In this document: positions 1 through 5,418 of the stretch, piece after piece | How positions within the stretch are numbered: the stretch's first letter is position 1 | Layout: the number at the start of each line of letters is the position of its first letter | DNA from: Salinirussus sp. | GTDB lineage: Archaea > Halobacteriota > Halobacteria > Halobacteriales > Haloarculaceae | DNA length: 8,419 nt | NCBI GenBank assembly: GCA_028275005.1 | Contig: JAQCNN010000149.1 | Location: 1 to 8,419 of the forward strand | Reading direction: 5' to 3' | Notes under the pieces: generated by a model | Databases searched by the model: none | Told to the model about the DNA's origin: nothing | The model's input: the letters and a program-made list of their open reading frames with translations, nothing else | Position numbers and translations under genes: made by a program

Positions 1-207
1 TACTGCACGCGGGTCCTGGCCGAACAGTTCGGCACGGCCCTCGGCGTCGGTCGTGCCCACGAGCGCCCGGACGAGTGTCGTCTTTCCCGCGCCGTTCGGG
101 CCGACGAGCCCGAACACCTCGCCCTCGGCGACGCTGAGGGAGACCCCGCCGACGGCGACCGTGTCGCCGTAGGCCCGCGAGACATCCTCGGCGACGATGG
201 CTGTCAT
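1..207 (-). CDS. ABC transporter ATP-binding protein, N-terminal part (runs off the window)
   Basis: The first 69 codons of an ABC ATPase are visible; the rest lies beyond base 1. The protein begins MTAIVAEDVSRAYGDT. It has an aromatic A-loop Tyr at about residue 13 and a complete Walker A motif GPNGAGKT at residues 36-43. The next segment resembles the LFGQDPR region of CcmA/DrrA-type exporter ATPases. The Q-loop, signature motif and Walker B lie outside the window, so substrate and direction cannot be read. The ATG at 205-207 sits next to a short dyad (208-221). It follows a membrane microprotein and a cluster of cytochrome-oxidase-related genes on the same strand. By inference it may pair with a downstream permease and serve oxidase biogenesis. 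The ATPase fold is certain; the role is not. Confidence 0.9.
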   Translation of the reverse strand, partial: MTAIVAEDVSRAYGDTVAVGGVSLSVAEGEVFGLVGPNGAGKTTLVRALVGTTDAEGRAELFGQDPRAV

Positions 208-221
208 ACTCAGTGTTGAGT
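208..221. promoter_or_regulatory. Short dyad directly upstream of the ABC ATPase start
   Basis: ACTCA at 208-212 and TGAGT at 217-221 are perfect inverted copies around a 4-base spacer. They abut the start codon of the ATPase gene, so they would lie over the transcription or translation start. The site could be an operator or an mRNA hairpin; its function is inferred only. Confidence 0.35.
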
Positions 222-227
222 GAGGGG

Positions 228-240
228 CGGCAAAATGCCG
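228..240 (-). promoter_or_regulatory. Hairpin / TATA-like A-T patch upstream of the ABC ATPase
   Basis: CGGCA (228-232) and TGCCG (236-240) form a 5-bp stem around AAA. Read on the minus strand, the CATTTTG core is centred about 26 bases before the ATG at 207. That spacing fits a weak haloarchaeal TATA element giving a leaderless transcript. The alternative is a short intergenic hairpin just after the microprotein stop. Confidence 0.3.
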
Positions 241-245
241 TTCGA

Positions 246-338
246 TTAACCCACAAGCAGCGCAACCACCAGCCCGACACCGATGAGCAGGAAGACCAGC
301 ACGAGCCCGTAGAACATGAACCGGTCTGCGCCCTCCAT
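246..338 (-). CDS. 30-residue single-pass membrane microprotein
   Basis: A 30-codon frame with an ATG start and TAA stop encodes a short polar start (MEGADRFMFYG) followed by one long hydrophobic run of Leu, Val, Ile and Phe to the C-terminus (LLVG). That is a single transmembrane helix with almost nothing outside the membrane. It fills the gap between the SelW-like gene and the ABC ATPase on the same strand. A GTG two codons upstream is an alternative start. Very small membrane proteins are common in haloarchaeal respiratory-oxidase neighbourhoods, but I cannot name a family with certainty. By inference it may be an accessory subunit or small partner of the oxidase or the ABC system. The clear membrane-helix composition and the exact fit into the gap support a real gene. 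Confidence 0.6.
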   Translation of the reverse strand: MEGADRFMFYGLVLVFLLIGVGLVVALLVG

Positions 339-425
339 GGACACGGCTTTGACTGCTACCCGCTTGACCGTGACGCCGGAGCGCCCGCGGTCCCCGGCCC
401 TCCCGACGGCGTCTGTGCCGACCGG

Positions 426-656
426 CTACAGCGCCGCCCGGACCGCGCGGACGATCCCGTCCACGTCGAACGCCTCCTCCTGCTTGTCGTAGACCGTTTC
501 GCCGTCGACGCGAACCCGGAACACCCCGTCGTCACCCATCACTAACCGGAACTCCTCGACCTCGTCTTCAAGGGCACCCAGGACCGCCGTCTGCACGTCC
601 AGTGCGCGTCGCCGGAAGTCACAGGGAACGCAGTACTCCAGTTCGATCACACTCAT
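426..656 (-). CDS. SelW-like Rdx family protein (thioredoxin fold, CxxC)
   Basis: A 76-residue acidic protein beginning MSVIELEYCVPCDF. The redox pair C9-V-P-C12 sits just after the first beta strand, as in SelW/SelT/SelH (Rdx) proteins, where one Cys may be selenocysteine. The C-terminal half, GVFRVRVDGETVYDKQEE followed by a short helix, matches the family's usual 'G-x-F-x-V-x-V-x-G' strand and the Lys-rich turn after it. The length is normal for the family. Members are small cytosolic thiol proteins whose substrates are mostly unknown. The gene begins 39 bases after the stop of the small Cys-pair membrane protein gene and lies in the ctaAB gene string. A thiol or copper-handling role in oxidase assembly is possible, but that is inference. 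Confidence 0.85.
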   Translation of the reverse strand: MSVIELEYCVPCDFRRRALDVQTAVLGALEDEVEEFRLVMGDDGVFRVRVDGETVYDKQEEAFDVDGIVRAVRAAL

Positions 657-695
657 ACCTGTGCTACGTGGCTGGCCAACTCCAATCCGTCGACC

Positions 696-1382
696 TCAGT
701 CCCCGAAGCCGGGCCGCCAGGTCAGCAGGACCACCGTCACCCCGAAGACAACCGTCGAGAGGAGGTAGGAGTTGGCGTAGGTGAAGCCGGCGACGGCGCT
801 TCCGCTCCCGGCCAGCCCGGACGCCAGGCCGGCGAGGACCGGGAACGTACAGGAGACACACGAGAGGAGCCCGACGACGCCGCCGACGAGCGCGCTCGCG
901 GCGTCCAGTGCGGTGACGTAGACGAGATACGACAGCGCGACGAAGCCGACTAGCTTGTACGGGAGGACAACGAGGCTGAACAGCGAGCCGCTGTAGAAGA
1001 AGGCGGGGTTCCAGCCCGGCGGGAGCTGGAGGACATTCAGATAGGATGTCGTCACGCCGCTGGGGCCGTTGAGGATCCCCCCGAAGACAACGAGCAGCCC
1101 GAAGTAGCCGACGGCGACGGCAGCCGCGACCGCCCGCTTCCGGGCGGAGGCGGCAGGTATGTCGGTCTGCATGACCGCCCACCCCGCGAGGTTGAGCCAG
1201 ACAAACGGGATAGCCGCAAAGAGCGGGTCACGGAGGGTCACGTCCACCGCGAGGGTGTAGTAGCCCGCGACGATCAGGAACTCGGCGTTGACCACCATCG
1301 CCCAGTAGAGGGCGGTCCGCCGGGCCGGCCGGAGCGCGGCCAGCCGCTCGCGCCAGTCAACGCCTCCGGTGTCGGTGCTCAT
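696..1382 (-). CDS. Multispanning membrane protein with a CxxC pair (DUF7546-like), cox cluster
   Basis: A 228-residue protein with a short N-terminal cytosolic stretch (residues 1-22) and about six hydrophobic segments, near 24-45, 55-72, 86-104, 130-157, 163-190 and 203-220. A conspicuous SCVSC motif places C175 and C178 at the end of a membrane segment, followed by TFPVLAGLASG. From memory this resembles the haloarchaeal DUF7546 family often found beside heme O synthase, but I could not search. The start ATG overlaps the stop of ctaAB by 4 nt (1379-1382), indicating translational coupling. Its position between ctaAB and a SelW-like gene suggests a job in cytochrome oxidase biogenesis, for instance heme or copper handling through the Cys pair. 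No catalytic domain is recognised. Confidence 0.75.
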   Translation of the reverse strand: MSTDTGGVDWRERLAALRPARRTALYWAMVVNAEFLIVAGYYTLAVDVTLRDPLFAAIPFVWLNLAGWAVMQTDIPAASARKRAVAAAVAVGYFGLLVVFGGILNGPSGVTTSYLNVLQLPPGWNPAFFYSGSLFSLVVLPYKLVGFVALSYLVYVTALDAASALVGGVVGLLSCVSCTFPVLAGLASGLAGSGSAVAGFTYANSYLLSTVVFGVTVVLLTWRPGFGD

Positions 1383-2776
1383 AGCACCAGCCCGTCGACC
1401 ACGATGGCCAACAGGACGGTCCCGAGGTAGGCGTTCGAGGCGTGGAAGGCCCGGAAGGCGGCCTGTTCAGTCTGCTCGCGGTGCAGACGGACCACAGCCC
1501 AGACGAAGACGAGCCCTACCGTCGTGCTCGCGAGGGCGGAGAGCCAGCCAAGCGGGGTCAGCCAGATCAGCGCCGCCGCGGTCACGAGTGTGAGCCCGGC
1601 CCAGAGCAGGATGTGTTTTCGCGTGGTCGTCTCACCTCTGACGACGGGCATCATCGGGAACCCTCCGCGGGCGTAGTCGTCCTTGTACGCGAGCGCGAGG
1701 TTGTAGAAGTGTGCGGGTGTCCAGACGAAGATGAGCCCGGCCAGCAGCAGGCCCGGCAGCTCCACCGCGCCGGTGACGGCGGCCCAGCCGATGAGCGCCG
1801 GCAGGGCGCCGGCCGCGCCACCGATGACGGTGTTCTGGACGGTGTTTGGCTTGAGGACGAGCGTGTAGACCACGCTGTAGAAGACTATCGCGGTGAGACC
1901 CAACAGCGCGGCCAGCAGGTTCACCTGCAGAAACAGCCCAAGCGAGAGCACCACGAGCAGGCCACCAAAGGCAACGGCGTTGCGGACGGGGATTGCCTGT
2001 GTGACAGTCGGGCGGTCGTCGGTCCGGGACATCCGGCGGTCACGGTCGCGCTCGAGGACGTGGTTGAACGTGCCGCTGGCGCCGATGGCGAGGACGCCGC
2101 CGCCGATAGTCAACAGGAGTGTCCGGACCGACAGTGCCGGGCCGGCCGCCAGCGCCATCGCCGCCGCCGCGACGAGCGCGAGCAGCCACATCAGCCGGGG
2201 CTTCATCAGCCGGAAGTAGGCGAACAGCCGGTCCGAAAGCGAGAGGTCGGGCGTCCGAGCGGGTACGGCCTCCTCGTCGTCACCGGCGGCACCGAGTCCG
2301 GATGTCGGCGCCGCCGCGGGCCCCTCGGCGTGGTCGTCGCTGCCGGTCTCGGCCTCGAGACGCCAGGCCAGCGCGAACAGGAAGGCGGCGAAGATACTCA
2401 CACCAACGAGCAGGTGGAGGCCGGGCAGCGGCAGCGCGCCGCCGGAGACCGCGACCCAGGCGCCGATCCCAACCTGGACGGGGTAGAGCGCGAGCCCGGC
2501 CACACCCGCCACGCGGACGCGACGACTCCCGTCCCCGAGAGCGGTCAGCCCGGCCGCGAGGACGACGATACCGACAACTGCCGCGAGCGCGCGGTGGCCA
2601 ACAGCCACAGCCATCGTCAGCGTCGAGAGGTCACCGGCACACAGCGGCCAGGACTGGCAGGCACGGGCGGCGTCCGCGACCCCCGCGGTGGCGCCGGCAA
2701 CCACCAGCAGGTAGACGCCGGCGACCGCCGCGGCGTACAGCGTCGCTGGGCGCGGACGCCACTTGGTGCCAGTCAT
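1379..2776 (-). CDS. ctaB: Fused compact heme A synthase - heme O synthase (CtaA-CtaB)
   Basis: A 465-residue two-domain membrane protein. Residues 1-140 form a four-helix CtaA/Cox15-like half. They carry a Cys pair in the first external loop (C40, C46) and a His in the second and fourth helices (H61 in VGHRALA, H121 in GLHLLVG). An acidic, Ala/Gly-rich linker spans about 141-178. Residues 180-465 are a UbiA-type prenyltransferase. Its first Mg-prenyl-diphosphate motif is N238-x3-E242-x3-D246 followed by RT and RP (251-256); the second is YKDDY followed by GFPMMP (364-377). CtaB adds a prenyl tail to heme B to give heme O; CtaA oxidises it to heme A for the oxidase. I chose the ATG at 2776. 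An in-frame GTG at 2800 would add eight polar residues. The ORF overlaps the following membrane gene by 4 nt. The prenyltransferase call is very secure; activity of the CtaA half is inferred from conserved His and Cys residues. Confidence 0.93.
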   Translation of the reverse strand: MTGTKWRPRPATLYAAAVAGVYLLVVAGATAGVADAARACQSWPLCAGDLSTLTMAVAVGHRALAAVVGIVVLAAGLTALGDGSRRVRVAGVAGLALYPVQVGIGAWVAVSGGALPLPGLHLLVGVSIFAAFLFALAWRLEAETGSDDHAEGPAAAPTSGLGAAGDDEEAVPARTPDLSLSDRLFAYFRLMKPRLMWLLALVAAAAMALAAGPALSVRTLLLTIGGGVLAIGASGTFNHVLERDRDRRMSRTDDRPTVTQAIPVRNAVAFGGLLVVLSLGLFLQVNLLAALLGLTAIVFYSVVYTLVLKPNTVQNTVIGGAAGALPALIGWAAVTGAVELPGLLLAGLIFVWTPAHFYNLALAYKDDYARGGFPMMPVVRGETTTRKHILLWAGLTLVTAAALIWLTPLGWLSALASTTVGLVFVWAVVRLHREQTEQAAFRAFHASNAYLGTVLLAIVVDGLVL

Positions 2777-2799
2777 ATCTAGACCTTTGAGTTGGGACA

Positions 2800-2809
2800 C
2801 TTAGACCAT
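2800..2809 (-). promoter_or_regulatory. Possible TATA-like element for ctaAB
   Basis: On the minus strand the sequence GTCTAAGTG lies about 30 bases before the ATG at 2776, between the btuD-like stop and ctaAB. The spacing would give a near-leaderless transcript starting close to that ATG. It supports separate transcription of ctaAB from the BtuCD-like pair, but the element is only weakly AT-rich. Confidence 0.3.
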
Positions 2810-2814
2810 GCGTT

Positions 2815-3978
2815 TCACGCCGTGTCCGGAGCGAACACCTCGTCGTCGTCCAGGACGGCCGCGACGGGGTTCTCCCCCTCGGCGACGCTCAGGACCCGGC
2901 TCGGACCCCGGGCCCGGCCTCCGGTCTCTGCCCGCTCGCGGGCGATGTCACTGCCCGGCCCGCCGGTGTCGACACAGACCGCAACACCCCCGAGCAGTCG
3001 GTCGAGTTCCTCGGTGACCGCCGGGGTCTCGGGCTCGCCGAAGGCGGGGGCGGTGACGACCGGACAGTCGAGCCCGCGTGCCGTCTCCGCGGCGACGTCA
3101 CCCGCCGGGACGGGCCCGAGACTCACGACACAGCCGGCCCGCCAGAGCGCACTCACCGCCCGTGCCCCGGCCCGGCCGCCGCCCGCGACGTGGACGTGCA
3201 GGTCCCGTTCGGGCCGGTCACGGAGGGCCGTCACGGTGGGTGTCCCGGTCGCGGGGTCGACGCCGACCGCGGCGGCTGTCCCGAAGACCGTCTCGAGGGC
3301 GTCGGCGGTGAGCACCTCCGCGGGCGGCCCGGCAGCCCTGATCTCCCCCGTCGAGAGCAGGCAGACCCGGTCACAGAAGCGGGCCGCCAGGTCGAGGTCG
3401 TGGATCGCCGCAAGCGCCGCCTGTCCCTCGCTCACCAGGTCGGTGACGAGCCCGAGCACCCGGACCTGGTGGTCGATGTCGAGGCTGGCGGTTGGCTCGT
3501 CGAGCAACAGCGCCGGGGTCTCCTGGGCGAGCGCACGGGCCAGCAGAACACGCCGGCGTTCGCCGCCGCTGAGCGAGCCGACACCCCGCTCGCGAAACCG
3601 GGTGACACCGGTCCGCTCCATCGCCTCCTCGACGGCATCGCTCCCGTCCGACCAGTCCAGGCGGGACCGGTGTGGGGTCCGTCCCATCTCGACGAGCCGT
3701 TCGACAGTAAAGTCGAACGCGACCGACCCGTCCTGTGGGACCGTCGCCACCAGACGGCTGACGGCGTCGGCGGGGGTTTCGGCGACCCGCCGACCCTCGA
3801 CCCTGACGGCACCCCCGTCGGGTTCGAGCACGCCGTTGATACACCGCAACAGGGTGGTCTTCCCCGCCCCGTTCGGGCCGACGAGACCGACGAACTCCCC
3901 TTTCCCGACGCGGAGGTCGACACCGGTCAGGACGTCACTGTCCCCGAGTGTGAGTTCGAGCCCCTCGACGCGGATCAC
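2815..3978 (-). CDS. btuD: BtuD-type ABC ATPase with a C-terminal extension (cobalamin/heme/siderophore import)
   Basis: A 387-residue protein. Residues 1 to about 250 are a full FecE/BtuD ATPase: Walker A GPNGAGKT (34-41), Q-loop Q82, signature LSGGE (136-140), Walker B LLLDEP (157-162) and H-loop H193. Residues about 258-387 form an extra domain beginning LHVHVAGGGRAGARAV, then a VVSLGPVPAGD strand-turn and an acidic tail. This looks like the glycine-rich Rossmann-like extension seen on some archaeal BtuD/FecE ATPases; the haloarchaeal BtuD family is likewise close to 390-400 residues. It starts with GTG, which overlaps the permease stop TGA by 4 nt (3975-3978), so the pair is translationally coupled. 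It powers import of a corrinoid, heme or iron chelate. The family cannot separate these substrates by sequence alone, and no binding-protein gene is adjacent. Confidence 0.9.
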   Translation of the reverse strand: MIRVEGLELTLGDSDVLTGVDLRVGKGEFVGLVGPNGAGKTTLLRCINGVLEPDGGAVRVEGRRVAETPADAVSRLVATVPQDGSVAFDFTVERLVEMGRTPHRSRLDWSDGSDAVEEAMERTGVTRFRERGVGSLSGGERRRVLLARALAQETPALLLDEPTASLDIDHQVRVLGLVTDLVSEGQAALAAIHDLDLAARFCDRVCLLSTGEIRAAGPPAEVLTADALETVFGTAAAVGVDPATGTPTVTALRDRPERDLHVHVAGGGRAGARAVSALWRAGCVVSLGPVPAGDVAAETARGLDCPVVTAPAFGEPETPAVTEELDRLLGGVAVCVDTGGPGSDIARERAETGGRARGPSRVLSVAEGENPVAAVLDDDEVFAPDTA

Positions 3979-5075
3979 AGCGCGTGCACCTCCCGCTTGC
4001 GGAGCAGGTAGAGAAAGAACGGGGCGCCAACGGCGGCGGTGACGATCCCGACGGGGAGCTGCTCGGGGCCGGCACGGGCGAGTGTGTCCGCGAGCACCAG
4101 AAAGGTTGCACCCCCTAGGGCGCTGGCTGGCAGGAGCACGCGGTGGTCGGGGCCGACGAGCAGGCGCATGATGTGGGGGACGACCAGCCCGACGAAGCCG
4201 ATGACACCGGCAACGGCGACCCCGGCCGCGGTGACGACACTGGCGGCAGCTAACAGCAGTCGCTTCGTCCGTTCGACCTCGACGCCGAGGGTGTGTGCGT
4301 CCTCCTCGCCCAGGAGAAGTGTATTCATCTCGCGTGCGTACGTGAGCAGGAGGACGAAGCTGAGCACGGCAATCGGTAGCGTCGCACCGACATCCCCCCA
4401 GGTGCTGTTGTAGAGGTGTCCCATCAGCCAGAGCACGGCCTGTTCGAGGCTCTCGCCGGACTGGAGCAACAGGTAGGAGATGACCGCCCCGAGCAGTGTC
4501 TGGACGGCGACGCCGGCGAGCAACAGCGTGGCGACGGGTGTCCGGCCGCCCTCGCTCGCGATCAGGTAGACCGCAAAGGCGGTGACGAGCGCGCCGACGA
4601 AGGCGGCGGTCTGGAGGCCAAAGGGCAGCGAGAGCGGGAGCGCAATGGTCGCGACCGCCCCGACCGCGGCGCCCGAGGAGACGCCGATGATCGCGGGGTC
4701 GGCCATCGGATTTCTGAAAAAGCCCTGCATGACAGTGCCCGCGGCCGCGAGTGAGAACCCCACGACGGCCGCCAGCGCGGTCCGGGGGAGCCGCAGCGTC
4801 CGGACGATGGTCTCCGCGCTGCCCGAGACCCGGAAGTCAAAGACGTAGGTGTACTGCAGGTCGACACTCGGCACCGGCATGCTGAGACTGCCCACACCCG
4901 CCGCGGCGGTGTTGAAGTTGACACCGGTCGGTATCCCGACCGCGTTCAGGCTGGCTCTGGCGACCGTCCCGGGCGAGAGGGCAACGGGGCCGACCATCGC
5001 GCTCCCGACGACCGCGACACACAGCGCACCGAGCAACCCGACAGACCAGGTGGCGACACGAGCAGTTGTCCGCAT
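3975..5075 (-). CDS. btuC: BtuC/FecCD-family ABC permease
   Basis: A 366-residue integral membrane protein of the FecCD family. Family hallmarks include RLPRTALAAVVGFSLAAAG (94-112), then MQGFFRNPMADPAIIGVSSGA (116-136), and later the GFVGLVVPHIMRLLVGPDH coupling-helix region and the C-terminal PVGIVTAAVGAPFF segment. About ten membrane helices are expected. The loop between the first helix and the RLPR region is long (about residues 45-90: VGIPTGVNFNTAAAGVGS and onward), as in haloarchaeal BtuC proteins. It would form the outer-face channel through which a binding protein delivers substrate. The ATG at 5075 lies about 31 bases from a good TATA element. The gene is divergent from coxB across a 343-base gap. 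Vitamin B12 is the likeliest cargo by family; heme or a siderophore is possible given the neighbouring heme A genes. Confidence 0.88.
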   Translation of the reverse strand: MRTTARVATWSVGLLGALCVAVVGSAMVGPVALSPGTVARASLNAVGIPTGVNFNTAAAGVGSLSMPVPSVDLQYTYVFDFRVSGSAETIVRTLRLPRTALAAVVGFSLAAAGTVMQGFFRNPMADPAIIGVSSGAAVGAVATIALPLSLPFGLQTAAFVGALVTAFAVYLIASEGGRTPVATLLLAGVAVQTLLGAVISYLLLQSGESLEQAVLWLMGHLYNSTWGDVGATLPIAVLSFVLLLTYAREMNTLLLGEEDAHTLGVEVERTKRLLLAAASVVTAAGVAVAGVIGFVGLVVPHIMRLLVGPDHRVLLPASALGGATFLVLADTLARAGPEQLPVGIVTAAVGAPFFLYLLRKREVHAL

Positions 5076-5096
5076 CTCTTGGCAAATCCGATTGGT

Positions 5097-5115
5097 TTAG
5101 GCAAATATTTGTTGC
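5097..5115 (-). promoter_or_regulatory. Promoter of the btuCD-like operon with palindromic TATA
   Basis: The A-T island CAAATATTTG (5102-5111) is a perfect 10-bp palindrome centred about 31 bases before the btuC ATG. That places transcription start near 5080, with a leader of about 5 nt. GCAA (5101-5104) and TTGC (5112-5115) add a second symmetry. The heptamer GGCAAAT occurs here (5100-5106) and again at 5081-5087, close to the expected start. Such symmetry over the TATA box would suit a repressor that reports iron or cofactor level; this is inferred. Confidence 0.6.
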
Positions 5116-5197
5116 ATAGGCCGGCTCGGTGGGTACAGGACACACACCGCTCACACCCGTGGCGCTGGTACCCCCGTCGTCGGCACGGCTGGCGCCC

Positions 5198-5299
5198 CTC
5201 TCCTGCTCATACTGCTGGCTGTAACTGTTTGAAGCTATCCGCGACCCCGGGGTCGCGAAATTCGTTACGGACTTACAGCCGGCAGTACCATACGGAGGG
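5198..5299. repeat. Large composite dyad (nested inverted repeats sharing one centre)
   Basis: The inner palindrome CGCGACCCCGGGGTCGCG (5240-5257) is perfect over 18 bp. Outer arms TACTGCTGGCTGTAA (5210-5224) and TTACAGCCGGCAGTA (5273-5287) are inverted copies with one mismatch, which is a G-U pair in RNA. Both have the same centre, between 5248 and 5249. A further pair, CTCTCC (5198-5203) and GGAGGG (5294-5299), follows the same axis with one wobble. Arms are separated from the core by 15 poorly paired bases per side. It could be a non-autonomous mobile element, a double operator or a structured RNA; no known family was recognised. Confidence 0.75.
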
Positions 5300-5383
5300 C
5301 AACCGACTGACAGCACTGACCGTTTGGCTTTCCGTCTATACGGGCCCCTGCCGGTGGTTTCCCGCCGTCCGGAAGATACACCA

Positions 5384-5391
5384 GTTATTTA
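5384..5391 (+). promoter_or_regulatory. TATA-like promoter element of coxB
   Basis: GTTATTTA is the only clear A-T patch just before coxB. It is centred about 31 bases before the ATG at 5419, predicting a start near 5414 and an almost leaderless mRNA, the usual arrangement in haloarchaea. No Shine-Dalgarno-like motif lies next to the ATG, which agrees with this. Confidence 0.6.
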
Positions 5392-5418
5392 GGGGGCAGT
5401 TCCTAAGCTCCGCTCACA

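Larger units (their letters stand above)
5076..5418. other. Divergent intergenic region btuC-coxB
   Basis: 343 bases without a supportable gene. It contains the TATA-like promoter of btuC at the left edge, the TATA-like promoter of coxB at the right edge, and a large dyad in the middle. The dyad centre is 173 bases from the btuC ATG and 170 bases from the coxB ATG. Reading frames crossing the region on both strands lack start sites, composition or family signals typical of genes. No B12-box riboswitch signature was recognised. Confidence 0.7.

Noticed and set aside
339..428. The SelW-like gene and the microprotein share one frame, with a single TAG (426-428) and no other stop between them, suggesting possible readthrough
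   Set aside because: Open frames of 29 codons are expected by chance at this GC content, the intervening peptide is Arg/Gly-rich and not protein-like, and nothing points to amber recoding.
1442..2782. Long open frame on the plus strand opposite ctaAB (446 codons)
   Set aside because: It is antisense to a clearly conserved membrane enzyme, has Gly/Arg/Asp/Gln-rich composition with no domain, and is explained by the lack of stops in GC-rich sequence.
2792..4042. Long open frame on the plus strand opposite the BtuD-like gene (416 codons)
   Set aside because: Ser/Arg/Pro/Thr-rich shadow of a gene with complete ABC motifs; no promoter or family signal.
4837..5316. Minus-strand frame extending from the btuC start region through the intergenic dyad
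   Set aside because: It overlaps the start of btuC in a different frame, and the peptide has no family features or promoter.
5076..5418. Cobalamin riboswitch upstream of the BtuC-like gene
   Set aside because: No B12-box-like sequence was seen, and the predicted leader of the btuC message is only about 5 nt.
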